Source: CAYYYG01 sp964490875 (GTDB lineage Bacteria; Patescibacteriota; Microgenomatia; UBA1406; GWC2-37-13). Taken from it: a stretch of 64,000 bases of DNA. The DNA is taken from positions 124,001 to 188,000 of the forward strand of contig CAZBEF010000001.1 in assembly GCA_964490875.1 (NCBI GenBank), written 5' to 3'. The first letter of the stretch is position 1. Every line of letters starts with the position of its first letter. The position numbers were made by a program, and so were the translations under genes. The notes beneath the pieces were generated by a model, which saw only the letters and a list, made by a program, of their open reading frames with translations, was not told where the DNA came from and did not search any database. Positions 17,220 through 26,533 of the stretch are shown in pieces.

Positions 17220-18698
17220 TTAATTGTTTTCTTTTATTTTGTATACAATGGAATTTTGATCTTGATAAATAATTGTGAAATCGGCAAATTTATTTTCCTT
17301 TGGTTTAGGAGATTGAGCAAACTTATAAAAGAAATTCTCGAATGTTTTATCAAGAATATTTTTTTTATATTCTTCTGGTTTTGGTAAAATCAGTATTTCT
17401 ACATTGTATTTTTTCATAGTTCTATAAAAATCTTTTCGTGTACCATACATCGCCTTCTGATATTCTCGAAAGATATTGGCGCTTTCACCAGCGGGAGGAT
17501 CTTCCTGTCGGGCACAGGCCATTCGGCCGTCTATAAATACTTTTTTCTCTGGCAGTTTCCAATCTAAATATCCTCCCCATTCATAGGTAGTAAAAATATT
17601 TCCCTTCGGAAGATCTTTTTTTATGAAATTAATCGCTTGTTCTGGATAAGTAAAAGATCCCATATTTTGAGTTCTCCATATAAAAGTTGTTGAAATTTCC
17701 CATATAGAAATAAAAAGTGCTAATATAAATAAAATTTTTAAAAAGATATCCTGCCTTCTTAGGCCTCCCTTATATTTTTTTACTTCTTCACAAAAATATG
17801 AACTGGTCTGTAAGGTGGGTAAAATAGAGGCAATAATCCACAGCGGTATATGACGGTATGAAGAAAGACCTGGAATTAATATAATAATATATAATGCCTT
17901 TTGTTGAAGCGACAAACGTTTATGATAGCGTATAAATAAAGTTATCGAAATTACTATATACATCCACATGCTTACCCGTAAAAACATAATGGTAGGCATC
18001 CATTCAACTATGGAAAAACGTAAGGAATGATCAGTAAAAATAACCCATTGTTCGTGCCAGAGCATGTATCCATATGGATTAACAAATGTAACCGCAACAG
18101 ATAAAATCCATATAAAAAGTTCTTCCCAAGAAAATGTTTTAGTTTGTAATCGATGAGTTGCATAAAATATAAATAGATATATTAAACCTAATGGAAAACC
18201 ACCATGCAGATTTGTCCATATAAAAAAAAGCGGGATAGGCATATAGCGAACTATTTTATTCTTTGATTGACATGATAAGAGCCAAATAAGTAATGAAAAA
18301 AATAGCCATGAAATAACTTGCATTCGAACACCAAAGAGAGAAAATACCGAAGCGAATGCAAGTAGCAGCAGAACCGGAGTCCATGTATTATATTTACGAT
18401 AGAATTGGAGAACAAATGTTGTAATACCGAAAGTAGCAAAAATTATAGAAAGCCCTAGCATTCCAACTACCGGGTATAACCAGGCAATCCCTATATCCAT
18501 CAACCATTCAGGATCTATATAAATGAAACTGGGCATGGTGTACGCAAATGGATCTGTTCTGGGTATTCCTTGTTTAAGAATCAGCTGACCCATCCGAATA
18601 TGCCAACCGAAATCGGAATCGAGAAAAACTACTCCTTTTACTATAAAAAGAAGAAAGAAAACTATAACAATAGCACTGAAGATTAGAAAATTCCTCAT
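17220..18698 (-). CDS. polytopic membrane protein, GT-C-like (paralogue of 24806)
   Basis: A 492-residue membrane protein with about ten hydrophobic helices. LDSDFGWHIRMGQLI followed by IPRTDPFAYTMP is the first extracytoplasmic loop and parallels DLGRHIKIGEII and IPHTNLFSYTNP in the protein at 24806-26515. The C-terminal soluble part has YEWGGYLDWKLP and VFIDGRM, again matched by FDIGGYAIYKLYP and VFVDNRP there. This is a family of putative glycosyltransferases or polymer-handling proteins, unproven. I start at ATG 18698: TATTAT (complement 18705-18710) lies exactly six bases before it. Confidence 0.7.
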   Translation of the reverse strand: MRNFLIFSAIVIVFFLLFIVKGVVFLDSDFGWHIRMGQLILKQGIPRTDPFAYTMPSFIYIDPEWLMDIGIAWLYPVVGMLGLSIIFATFGITTFVLQFYRKYNTWTPVLLLLAFASVFSLFGVRMQVISWLFFSLLIWLLSCQSKNKIVRYMPIPLFFIWTNLHGGFPLGLIYLFIFYATHRLQTKTFSWEELFIWILSVAVTFVNPYGYMLWHEQWVIFTDHSLRFSIVEWMPTIMFLRVSMWMYIVISITLFIRYHKRLSLQQKALYIIILIPGLSSYRHIPLWIIASILPTLQTSSYFCEEVKKYKGGLRRQDIFLKILFILALFISIWEISTTFIWRTQNMGSFTYPEQAINFIKKDLPKGNIFTTYEWGGYLDWKLPEKKVFIDGRMACARQEDPPAGESANIFREYQKAMYGTRKDFYRTMKKYNVEILILPKPEEYKKNILDKTFENFFYKFAQSPKPKENKFADFTIIYQDQNSIVYKIKENN

Positions 18699-18748
18699 GT
18701 GCATATAATAAAGCACGGACAACTAAAAGCCAAGAGATGAATAAAAAA

Positions 18749-19456
18749 TTATTCAAATGGACCGGATTTCTCGGGTTGAGCCGTTTGTCCATCGGTTGAA
18801 GCTATGTAGGCGCGTACTTTCTTAACATCTGATTTATTAAAATCTGCAGAACATGAATTATCACTAATTCCTGGATTTTGAGCTGAAACCGGTACATCAA
18901 CTCCACTTACATCTTTCAAAAAATGAATTAAACATGTCTTCAATGGCCTATTGGCTTCAACGGTAACTTTGAGTGTATCACCATCAACATTCGTATTAAT
19001 CGAAGCATTAAAAGAAGGAGTCGGCGTTGCAGCAGGAGTTGAGGTAGGGCCTGGAGTAGGCGTATTTTGAATCGGTGTCGGGGTATGTATAACTTGCGCA
19101 GAATTCGGCGTCGCTGTTTGATTTGTAGTTTGGTTTGAAGTTGTGTCACTGGTGCGTCTCGGAGTGGGGCTTGCCAAACGGAGAGTTGGGGTTGGACTTA
19201 TATATATCTTATTAATTATTCTTAAAGTCGGGCTTGGGGATGCCAGATTTGTGTTGTCGTACACGCCGGCCACCTGACCACTTGATGTAGCTTCTTCATC
19301 ATAGGAAATAGTTTTAAATGTCGGTTTATTCCGTCGAAAGCTAAATGCGGCCAATATGCCGATTATTATAATACCTATAAAAAGCAGAGCTGTTTTGAAT
19401 AAAAAGGGTTTCTTGCTGTTGAAATACTTTTTTATGTATTTAATATTTTTTTTCAT
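18749..19456 (-). CDS. membrane-anchored protein with Thr/Pro linker
   Basis: A 235-residue protein. A basic N-terminus precedes one membrane helix (about residues 19-38), then a long Ser/Thr/Pro linker rich in TPTP repeats (about 70-155). A C-terminal ~80-residue domain has two Cys (CLIHFLKD, NSCSADF) that probably form a disulfide outside the cell. Function unknown. Such linkers are common in surface proteins of CPR bacteria. TAGCAT ends six bases before the ATG. Confidence 0.7.
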   Translation of the reverse strand: MKKNIKYIKKYFNSKKPFLFKTALLFIGIIIIGILAAFSFRRNKPTFKTISYDEEATSSGQVAGVYDNTNLASPSPTLRIINKIYISPTPTLRLASPTPRRTSDTTSNQTTNQTATPNSAQVIHTPTPIQNTPTPGPTSTPAATPTPSFNASINTNVDGDTLKVTVEANRPLKTCLIHFLKDVSGVDVPVSAQNPGISDNSCSADFNKSDVKKVRAYIASTDGQTAQPEKSGPFE

Positions 19457-19533
19457 GGAGAGATGCTATCATTTACTATGAGACTTGTCAAACCTTGCAT
19501 CTACTTAAGTGATTGATATTGTAGAATAAATCT

Positions 19534-19953
19534 ATGACAAGAGTAATTATCATAGTTCTGATTTTAGCAGCAGTTATTATCATTGACAGTATTTTTTTCG
19601 CCCGGAAATTTGTGACTATCGATAAACGCTGGAAAGATTATAAGGTAGTTAAATATTCACTTAAGAACAAGCAATATAAATTTTTAGTTGCCGATACCAG
19701 TGAAAAATGGGTGAAAGGACTTATGGACGTCCGGAAACTAGATAATCTGGATGGAATGATCTTTATGTTTCCTTCGGCAGAACCTAAAAGTTTCTGGAAT
19801 GAGAATACCTATGTAGATTTAGATATTTACTGGATAAAAAAAGGTAAAGTCGTGGGACAGTCGTTTCTTCCTTCAATCGAAAAAAGCAAGTCTCGGGTTA
19901 TAATATCTTCTCCTGAACCGGTAGATACGGTTATCGAATTTGTCAAAAAGTGA
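19534..19953 (+). CDS. DUF192 protein, membrane anchored
   Basis: A 139-residue protein. Residues 4-24 form a membrane anchor; the rest is a DUF192 domain: GLMDVRKLDNLDGMIFMFP, FWNENTYVDLDIYWI and VIEFVKK follow the family pattern. Function unknown; the domain is usually exported. TAGAAT (19522-19527) ends six bases before the ATG, the leaderless pattern. The gene is convergent with pgk, whose stop lies nine bases away. Confidence 0.9.
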   Translation: MTRVIIIVLILAAVIIIDSIFFARKFVTIDKRWKDYKVVKYSLKNKQYKFLVADTSEKWVKGLMDVRKLDNLDGMIFMFPSAEPKSFWNENTYVDLDIYWIKKGKVVGQSFLPSIEKSKSRVIISSPEPVDTVIEFVKK

Positions 19954-19962
19954 ATTGAGTTT

Positions 19963-21147
19963 TTATTTTTTCAGTGCTTCTATACCGGGCAATGTTCCTT
20001 GTTCAATATATTCAAGCATTGCGCCGCCGCCGGTACTGATATGCGTTATTTTCTCCAAATATTCTTTTTTAGAAATGGCCGATAACGTATCTCCGCCTCC
20101 GACTATCGAGATGGCATCGGTGTTATGGGCTATAGAATAATAAATAAAGTCCGTTCCTCGTCTGAATTCTGGATTCTCAAATAATCCCACCGGCCCATTC
20201 CATACAATAGTTTTGGCTTTGTTAATTACTGCACCAAACCGCGCCTGAGTCTCGGGGCCAAGGTCCAATATCTGATCTTCTTTAGAAACTTCACTTACTT
20301 TTTTTATAATTCCCGGATTCATACTTAAGTTTGGATCACCAATAACAACATCAGAAGGGAGCATGATGGTGGTATGTTTCTGTGCTGCGTCAAACAAAAT
20401 CCGTCTTGCATTTTCTTCCTGTTCATATTCGTTGAAACTTTTTCCCACTTCGAAACCTTGAGCAGCCAGAAATGTGTTGGCCATTCCGCCGCCAATAAGC
20501 AAGTAATCTGCAACTTCCATCAGTTTTCCGATAAGATTTATTTTTGTTGAAATCTTTGCACCGCCAAGTATGGTAACTAATGGTTTCTGCGGATTATCAA
20601 TTATTTTTGAAATCATCTCCAGTTCTTTCTTCAGAAGCAGACCACCGAAAGAAGGAAGATAATTTGGCACACCTACAACTGAAGCATCAGCTCTGTGGCA
20701 TACACCAAACGCATCGTTCACATACACTTCGCCAAGTGAAGCCAGTTTTTTAGCGAAGTTTTCTTCATCTTGTTTTTCTTCGTTGTAAAAACGGATGTTT
20801 TCTAGCAAATACACTTCATGGTTATCCGGATTCGTAAGTATGCCATCGGCATCAGTCAGAAAATCGGGAATAACTGTTATATGATTATTGGGAAGGTATT
20901 TTTGAAGCTGATCAGCAACTACTTTCATTGAGTACTGTTCTTCTCGGCCTTTTGGACGGCCCAAGTGTGAAACTATAATCAGCCGGTTACCATTATCGAG
21001 CAGGTGTTTAATGGTAGGAAGCGATTGCTTTATGCGTGCATCATCGGCTATGGTATAGTTCTGATTTAATGAAACGTTGAAATCGACTCTCAACAATACT
21101 CGTTTATTCTTTATTTCCGCTTGATCGATGTATGTTACTTGTGCCAT
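19963..21147 (-). CDS. pgk: phosphoglycerate kinase
   Basis: A 394-residue PGK of normal length. LLRVDFNVSLNQ, SHLGRPKG, the GGAKISTKINLI nucleotide-loop region and the C-terminal VGGGDTLSAISK are family hallmarks. It interconverts 1,3-bisphosphoglycerate and 3-phosphoglycerate. It is last in the order fba-fbp-gap-pgk on the minus strand. A 111-bp inverted-repeat element separates it from gap, so the block may be one transcript with hairpins between genes or several units. Confidence 0.97.
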   Translation of the reverse strand: MAQVTYIDQAEIKNKRVLLRVDFNVSLNQNYTIADDARIKQSLPTIKHLLDNGNRLIIVSHLGRPKGREEQYSMKVVADQLQKYLPNNHITVIPDFLTDADGILTNPDNHEVYLLENIRFYNEEKQDEENFAKKLASLGEVYVNDAFGVCHRADASVVGVPNYLPSFGGLLLKKELEMISKIIDNPQKPLVTILGGAKISTKINLIGKLMEVADYLLIGGGMANTFLAAQGFEVGKSFNEYEQEENARRILFDAAQKHTTIMLPSDVVIGDPNLSMNPGIIKKVSEVSKEDQILDLGPETQARFGAVINKAKTIVWNGPVGLFENPEFRRGTDFIYYSIAHNTDAISIVGGGDTLSAISKKEYLEKITHISTGGGAMLEYIEQGTLPGIEALKK

Positions 21148-21157
21148 AAATATATGA

Positions 21158-21268
21158 CGTCATTGCGAGGAATGAGAGTGATTGAGTGACGAAGCAATCT
21201 CAATAAAACCTAACCATCGGATTGTTGGTAATAGGATTGCTTCGTCAGGCACTCTCCTCGCAATGACG
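21158..21268. repeat. inverted-repeat element between gap and pgk
   Basis: Left arm from 21158 begins CGTCATTGCGAGGA and continues to GACGAAGCAATC near 21199. The right arm, 21235-21268, is its reverse complement with small mismatches. Arms are about 35-40 bp with a ~35-bp centre. Elements of this CGTCATTGCGAGG type are dispersed in many unrelated bacterial genomes. It is non-coding and begins ten bases upstream of the pgk start. Confidence 0.75.
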
Positions 21269-21273
21269 AATTG

Positions 21274-22287
21274 TTAAAAATAATTAGATAATTTTTCCAC
21301 AAAATCAACTAATCGTGTTGAATAACCCCATTCATTGTCGTACCAACCCATTACTTTTACCATTGTTCCATTGATTACTTTTGTGTAGTTAGCATCAAAG
21401 ATACATGAGTGAGAATTTCCGATTATATCAGAAGAAACTAACGTCTCTGTCTGATACTCAAGAATGTTTTTCAAAGCTCCTTCGGCTGCTTGCTTAAACA
21501 GATTGTTCACTTCTTCAACAGTTGTCGGTTTTTCGACAACTACCGAAACATCAGAAAGCGAACCAGTCGGAACTGGAACCCTAATAGATCCGACTTCAAT
21601 TTTTCCCTTAAGCTCTGGAATTGTTTTCACCACTGCTTTGGCTGCGCCGGAAGTTGATGGGATTATATTCAACATGGCTGCGCGGCCGCGGTCAAACGAT
21701 TTCCCCATATCGTCCAACATCGACTGTGTTAATGTCACCGCATGAATTGTTGTCAGCATTCCTGTCACCACTTTAAAGTTATCATGAAGAACTTTAAACA
21801 TAGGCGAAGCAGAATTAGTTGTGCATGAACAGTTGGAAATGACATCACAAGAGGCAAAATCAAAGTTTGAGTCATTCACTCCAAGAACAACATGAGGAGT
21901 TGTATCATCTTTCGATGGGGCAGTGAGGACAACTTTTTTTACCGAACCTTTAATATGTTTTTTTAAATCTTCATACTTTACAAATGCACCTGTTGCGTCG
22001 ACCACCACATCAACACCATGTGCATCCCATGGAGCAGTTTCAGGAGTATCAGAAAGTGTTGTGGGGATTTTTACACCATCTACACTAATACCGTCGGCTT
22101 CTTCGTGAACTGATTTTTTATATTTTCTGTATACAGAATCGTACTGAAGCATATAGGCCATCATTTTATTTTCTGATTTGCGGGTGTTTATAACAGCCAG
22201 ATCAAACGAGTTCCGTTCTAATGCGATGCGGGTAAATGCGCGGCCAATTCTTCCAAATCCGTTCAGTCCTACTTTAAGTCTTTTCAT
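21274..22287 (-). CDS. gap: glyceraldehyde-3-phosphate dehydrogenase, possibly NADP-preferring
   Basis: A 337-residue GAPDH. NGFGRIGR binds the dinucleotide, the catalytic Cys is residue 155 in SCTTNS, and WYDNEWGYS is near the C-terminus. The usual second Cys of SCTTNC is Ser159. The residue equivalent to Asp32 of NAD-dependent enzymes (usual INDLTD) is Thr35 followed by Arg36 (INTRKSE), a change associated with NADP(H) use in biosynthetic GAPDHs. Together with FBPase next door, this points to gluconeogenic use; cofactor choice is inference. Confidence 0.95.
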   Translation of the reverse strand: MKRLKVGLNGFGRIGRAFTRIALERNSFDLAVINTRKSENKMMAYMLQYDSVYRKYKKSVHEEADGISVDGVKIPTTLSDTPETAPWDAHGVDVVVDATGAFVKYEDLKKHIKGSVKKVVLTAPSKDDTTPHVVLGVNDSNFDFASCDVISNCSCTTNSASPMFKVLHDNFKVVTGMLTTIHAVTLTQSMLDDMGKSFDRGRAAMLNIIPSTSGAAKAVVKTIPELKGKIEVGSIRVPVPTGSLSDVSVVVEKPTTVEEVNNLFKQAAEGALKNILEYQTETLVSSDIIGNSHSCIFDANYTKVINGTMVKVMGWYDNEWGYSTRLVDFVEKLSNYF

Positions 22288-22329
22288 ATAAAATTAAAAA
22301 AATAATAATCTTAAATTTTATTATATGCT

Positions 22330-23277
22330 TTAAATCTGCTGATATCTATTCAACTCTTTTTTACTGCCTAAGGCAACTGGTACTCTTTGATGAATATCTG
22401 ATGGTGTTATATCGAGCGGACTTTTGCTATTGCTAATTGCTGCACCACCGGCTTGCTCTACTAGAAAACTCATTGGATTTACTTCATACATTAGTCTTAA
22501 CTTTCCATTCGGACTTTTTTTATCTGGAGGATATAAAAATATTCCTCCCTGCATCAATGTTCTATGAACATCGGCAACCAATGTACCGATATATCTCAAT
22601 TTATATGGTTTTTCTCCTTTTTTAATCGACTCTAGATATTGCCGAGTCTTATCTTCAAAGAATTCCGCATTCCCTTCATTAATTGAATAAACACTTTTTG
22701 ATTCGGGTATTTTTATATCAGGATTCGACAATAGAAAACTACCGATTGAAGGATCGAGTGTGAATCCGTTCACGCCATTTCCACACGAATATACAAACAT
22801 CACACTTGGTCCATACATAATATATCCGGCCGCTACTTGTTTTCTACCAGGCTGAAGCAACGAGTCACTCTTTCTATAAATAGAGAAGATAGTACCGATA
22901 TTTACATTCACATCAATGTTTGAAGATCCATCAAGAGGATCAAAGAAGACAACGTATTCACCGATATTCTTTTTCGCATACACCGGCTCTTTTAATTCTT
23001 CCGAAGCCACAGCATAGGTCTGCCCCGAACCAATCAGTGTATCAACCAACAGCTGATTACTGTAGACATCGAGTTTTTGCACCTCTTCGTTATGGACATT
23101 TGTTTCACCGGTTCGGCCCAAAATATCAACCAGACCAGATCTTGTTATATGGCTGGCGATAATTTTGGCAGCATTTTCGATGTGCGTCATAAGGAGCGTA
23201 AAGCTCCCAGTGGCATCCTTAAACTTCCGTTCTTCTTTGAGAATGAACTCTGTTAGTGTGGTGACATTAGTAAACAT
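22330..23277 (-). CDS. fbp: fructose-1,6-bisphosphatase, class I
   Basis: A 315-residue class I FBPase. FDPLDGSSNIDVN is the metal/phosphate site, and YSINEGNAEFF and LRYIGTLVADVHRTL match the substrate and active-site segments. It hydrolyses fructose-1,6-bisphosphate to fructose-6-phosphate, the committed step of gluconeogenesis. The gene starts 105 bp after the end of the aldolase gene, a spacer filled by an inverted repeat, and ends 43 bp before gap. Confidence 0.97.
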   Translation of the reverse strand: MFTNVTTLTEFILKEERKFKDATGSFTLLMTHIENAAKIIASHITRSGLVDILGRTGETNVHNEEVQKLDVYSNQLLVDTLIGSGQTYAVASEELKEPVYAKKNIGEYVVFFDPLDGSSNIDVNVNIGTIFSIYRKSDSLLQPGRKQVAAGYIMYGPSVMFVYSCGNGVNGFTLDPSIGSFLLSNPDIKIPESKSVYSINEGNAEFFEDKTRQYLESIKKGEKPYKLRYIGTLVADVHRTLMQGGIFLYPPDKKSPNGKLRLMYEVNPMSFLVEQAGGAAISNSKSPLDITPSDIHQRVPVALGSKKELNRYQQI

Positions 23278-23285
23278 ATTTATTT

Positions 23286-23384
23286 TGTCATGCTGGAGCG
23301 AACGAAGTGAGCGATAGCATCTATTTTATAAAGATCCTATCGTCCTCGCCCCGACTGCGTCGTGGACGGGACTCCAGGATGACA
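23286..23384. repeat. inverted-repeat element between fba and fbp
   Basis: The ends TGTCATGCTGGAG (23286-23298) and CTCCAGGATGACA (23372-23384) are complementary with one mismatch. Inner complementarity continues (GAGCGATAG... and CTATCGTCCTCG). The element is about 100 bp and fills the fba-fbp spacer. It resembles the dispersed TGTCATCCTGGAG class seen in many bacteria and differs from the neighbouring CGTCATTGCGAGG element. Confidence 0.65.
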
Positions 23385-23388
23385 CGTG

Positions 23389-24303
23389 TCATCCTTTATA
23401 AATCTGCATTGCTTCATCAACGGTTTTATTTTCTACAGTAATTCCATATATAGCATTACAGAAACGTACTGCTTCATCCAACGGCTTCTGATGAACGTTT
23501 CGGCCTGTTGCATTACCTATTGTTCCCGCTGTATGAATCTGTTTGTACAATCCATCCAAGAATTTTGGAACTTCGGTGCTTGAACCTCCGGCGCAGACAA
23601 CTTTTGTTCGGCCGGCAGCTTTCACCGCTTCTTTTAATGCTTCATATGGATCTACACCTTCTTTTTTAGGTGCATTGACTTTCACAAAATCAGCGCCTAA
23701 ACAGGCAGCAATTCCCGCTGCACCAGCCACGATATGTGGATCTTTTTCGTCGATCACCGCTTTTCCTCTTGGATAACACCATATCACACTAAGAAGTCCA
23801 TATTGATGAGCTTCATATATCAATTTGGCTGCTTCAACAAACATTTCCGATTCAAATTCCGAACCAACATAGATTGTAAATCCGATACCCAGAATATTCA
23901 GTCCGCTATTTTGCTTAAATTCAGCTATTTTTGAAACGGGGTACCATGCCTGGCTCTGCGGATCACGCTGGGCTGTTTTAACAAGGTTCGATTTAGAATT
24001 CATCTTGACTAGATAGGGGATTTTTGGAAAGTCGCCGCCGTAACGGGCAATCAGTCCAAGCTGGGCAGCAAATACTCCGATATTGGCATTTGAAGCGATA
24101 TTAAACAAATGCACCGGATCGTTATCTTCTTCGGCAATACCTTCACCATAAAAATCTTTATTCAAATGTTCAACTTTCTGATCGCCGGCAAACAGCATAA
24201 GGCGGCCAGTTTCTCGTGTCATTTCCATATAATTTTTGACGTAGGTACTGCGAATTTCCTGAGGAATACTTACGGGAACATTAACATCTGAAGATTTTAT
24301 CAT
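23389..24303 (-). CDS. class I fructose-bisphosphate aldolase, archaeal (DeoC/LacD) type
   Basis: A 304-residue aldolase of the short archaeal-type class I family, not the animal-type or class II enzyme. GADFVKVNAPKK carries the likely Schiff-base Lys at residue 208. LMLFAGDQKVEH and VVCAGGSSTEVP fit the phosphate-binding segments. It condenses dihydroxyacetone phosphate and glyceraldehyde-3-phosphate. Being first of fba-fbp-gap-pgk, it supports a gluconeogenic route. No clear six-base leaderless start is seen here. Confidence 0.9.
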   Translation of the reverse strand: MIKSSDVNVPVSIPQEIRSTYVKNYMEMTRETGRLMLFAGDQKVEHLNKDFYGEGIAEEDNDPVHLFNIASNANIGVFAAQLGLIARYGGDFPKIPYLVKMNSKSNLVKTAQRDPQSQAWYPVSKIAEFKQNSGLNILGIGFTIYVGSEFESEMFVEAAKLIYEAHQYGLLSVIWCYPRGKAVIDEKDPHIVAGAAGIAACLGADFVKVNAPKKEGVDPYEALKEAVKAAGRTKVVCAGGSSTEVPKFLDGLYKQIHTAGTIGNATGRNVHQKPLDEAVRFCNAIYGITVENKTVDEAMQIYKG

Positions 24304-24396
24304 ATAAAATAAAATGAATTAATAAATTTCATATACTATCATACATTGTTATCCATCATATTGTCAATATAAGAATATTCTGTTACTATCTTTCTT

Positions 24397-24804
24397 ATGG
24401 ACAACTGCATATTTTGTAAAATTGTAACCGGCAAAATGCCTTCTTATAAAGTATATGAGAATGAACTCTTCTACGGATTCTTAGATATTTTTCCCCGATC
24501 AAAAGGGCATACCTTAATCATACCAAAAAAGCATCATCGCTGGGTATACGATGTCCCTGAATTTAGTGCTTATTGGGAGACTGTTCTAACGGTCACTAAA
24601 GGTATTCAGAAAGCTTTACAACCAAAATGGGTAAGTTATCTTACATTTGGTTTAATTGTCGCTCATGCACATATTCACATAGTTCCGCGCTTCGATGATA
24701 TCGAATCTACCAGCCATAATCGTGAATCTATCCCGCCGACAAAATCTTTTGACAAAGAAACGATGGAGCAGATTGCTGCCAGCATTAGAAAAGAATTGGT
24801 GTAA
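24397..24804 (+). CDS. HIT family nucleotide-binding protein
   Basis: A 135-residue HIT protein. The N-terminal CIFCKIV contains a CxxC pair, typical of HINT-type members, and VAHAHIHIVPR is the histidine triad. Such proteins hydrolyse adenylated or guanylated substrates. TACTAT lies seven bases before the ATG. The gene ends next to the stop of the convergent membrane-protein gene. Confidence 0.93.
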   Translation: MDNCIFCKIVTGKMPSYKVYENELFYGFLDIFPRSKGHTLIIPKKHHRWVYDVPEFSAYWETVLTVTKGIQKALQPKWVSYLTFGLIVAHAHIHIVPRFDDIESTSHNRESIPPTKSFDKETMEQIAASIRKELV

Positions 24805-24805
24805 C

Positions 24806-26515
24806 TTAAAAACAGTACCAGAATTTACTTTTTATATCGTTTGCCTTCTGTGTATAAGAAACTCCCGCATACTGGTAATAAAAACTTTTTTGAATCACAC
24901 ACGAGGCGGCGTTTAGTTCTGCCGCTTTTGTAAATGCTTGGTCTGACAATATCGAATTCTGCATTATCGAGAAAAATCGAGAAAGTTTTAAAGCGCTTAT
25001 GTAATCAGCTTTGTTTAAAAGAGCAGACAAATATTTTTCATCCTCCCTAACATCGGGATTTTGCTTGTCGGTAGTGAGGACCATGCTGTAGTCATCTAGA
25101 TATACCAGCCGCCATTGTTTGTCTGCAAGTATGTCTTTCATAAACGCTTCGGCCCAGTAGGTTTGATCTGTATGTGCGAAATATATAGTATTAATATTGT
25201 ATTGTTTAAATATTTTTTTTCGTAATGCAGAATCTGTCTGAAGTTTTATATATACATTCTGTAGAAAATCATTTGGGTACGCTTCAGGCCGGTTATCTAC
25301 GAACACAGAATATGCAGGATATAATTTATAAATCGCGTATCCACCAATATCAAAATTGTTAAATAATTGTCCCGGAAGTTTTTTTTGAAGAATAAATTCG
25401 GCGCCACCTTTTCCTTCTTCCCTAACCTTCATTCCGAAAGACTCCTGCAAATCGAATGTATTCGAATATATGTCTTGAATGAAAAATATACTCAGTCCGA
25501 TGCACATAACCGTCATCACCACGGAAATGAGAATTCGTTGTGTTTGTTTGAGTTTAATTTTTGCTGTTACAAGCCGAATACTCAAACTGATTGCTGGTAT
25601 AGCTACCAATGCAAAAAAAGGCATGTGCCGAATCTGCATCATTGTCGCTATAAAAAAAATAGACAACAGCAGTGCTTCAAAAATTTTCTTTTTGAAAATT
25701 AGAATGCCGGCCGAGGCGATAATTATCGGCGAAAGTAAAAATAAATATCGGATGTGGGGATTCAGCATTATTGAATTGAGGAAGAAAATATTCTGGTTTT
25801 CGACAATTGTATAGCCGTAGTTATTAAAAATATTAATCGGGTAGAGAATGCCAAATACACCATGGGGATTAAGAAGAGATGCGGCTAAACTTCCTAAAAG
25901 AATATATACATCGGACGAAATCTTTTTCTTGTTCCTTATAGTCATCCATATTATTTTCACAAGAAGCAAGCCAATCACAGCCACACCGAATATAAAACTA
26001 ATGTGGAGGTTAATCCACAAAACCATACAGAGGGGAAGATAATAGAGAAGTTTTTTTTGTTTCGGATATTGAAAAAATACAAAAAGAATGTACGAAAAAA
26101 TCAGATATCCAAATATTTCCGGCCGAATTGTCGACCGCTCCAGTAATAGCGGTGAAATAATGATTGCAGTCCCGATAGTTATCAGCGGATATCCCAGACG
26201 ATATCCATTATAAATTAGAAGTCCTATCGCTCCGATGAATAAAAAGACTTTTATTAAAATGAGAGACTGCAGTCCGAACAGATTCGAAAAGCGGTAGAAC
26301 AAAACTTCTGAAAGCCAGTGGTGATTGCTGAACGGAAAGCCGGGATTAGTGTACGAAAATAAATTGGTATGAGGAATATATTTTTGATTCGCGATAATCT
26401 CACCGATTTTTATATGACGCCCCAGATCTTGATTTAAATCAGTGCTTAGCGTAAAGTGCATCGAAAAGACAAGGAACATGAAGGAGGCGAGAAGAACAAA
26501 ATATAATTGTTTCAT
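24806..26515 (-). CDS. polytopic membrane protein, GT-C-like (paralogue of 17220)
   Basis: A 569-residue protein with about eleven membrane helices and a ~200-residue C-terminal soluble part. DLNQDLGRHIKIGEI, then IPHTNLFSYTNP, mark the first external loop and are shared with the protein at 17220-18698. The C-terminal part has VFVDNRPEAYPNDF and ends with a helical, possibly TPR-like, segment. Probably a lipid-linked sugar glycosyltransferase or similar, by topology only. TATAAT (complement 26522-26527) ends six bases before the ATG. Confidence 0.7.
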   Translation of the reverse strand: MKQLYFVLLASFMFLVFSMHFTLSTDLNQDLGRHIKIGEIIANQKYIPHTNLFSYTNPGFPFSNHHWLSEVLFYRFSNLFGLQSLILIKVFLFIGAIGLLIYNGYRLGYPLITIGTAIIISPLLLERSTIRPEIFGYLIFSYILFVFFQYPKQKKLLYYLPLCMVLWINLHISFIFGVAVIGLLLVKIIWMTIRNKKKISSDVYILLGSLAASLLNPHGVFGILYPINIFNNYGYTIVENQNIFFLNSIMLNPHIRYLFLLSPIIIASAGILIFKKKIFEALLLSIFFIATMMQIRHMPFFALVAIPAISLSIRLVTAKIKLKQTQRILISVVMTVMCIGLSIFFIQDIYSNTFDLQESFGMKVREEGKGGAEFILQKKLPGQLFNNFDIGGYAIYKLYPAYSVFVDNRPEAYPNDFLQNVYIKLQTDSALRKKIFKQYNINTIYFAHTDQTYWAEAFMKDILADKQWRLVYLDDYSMVLTTDKQNPDVREDEKYLSALLNKADYISALKLSRFFSIMQNSILSDQAFTKAAELNAASCVIQKSFYYQYAGVSYTQKANDIKSKFWYCF

Positions 26516-26533
26516 CTAATCATTATAGCGTGG

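Noticed and set aside
18940..19149. TPTP-rich segment as a tandem DNA repeat
   Set aside because: The DNA repeats are imperfect and explained by a low-complexity protein linker.
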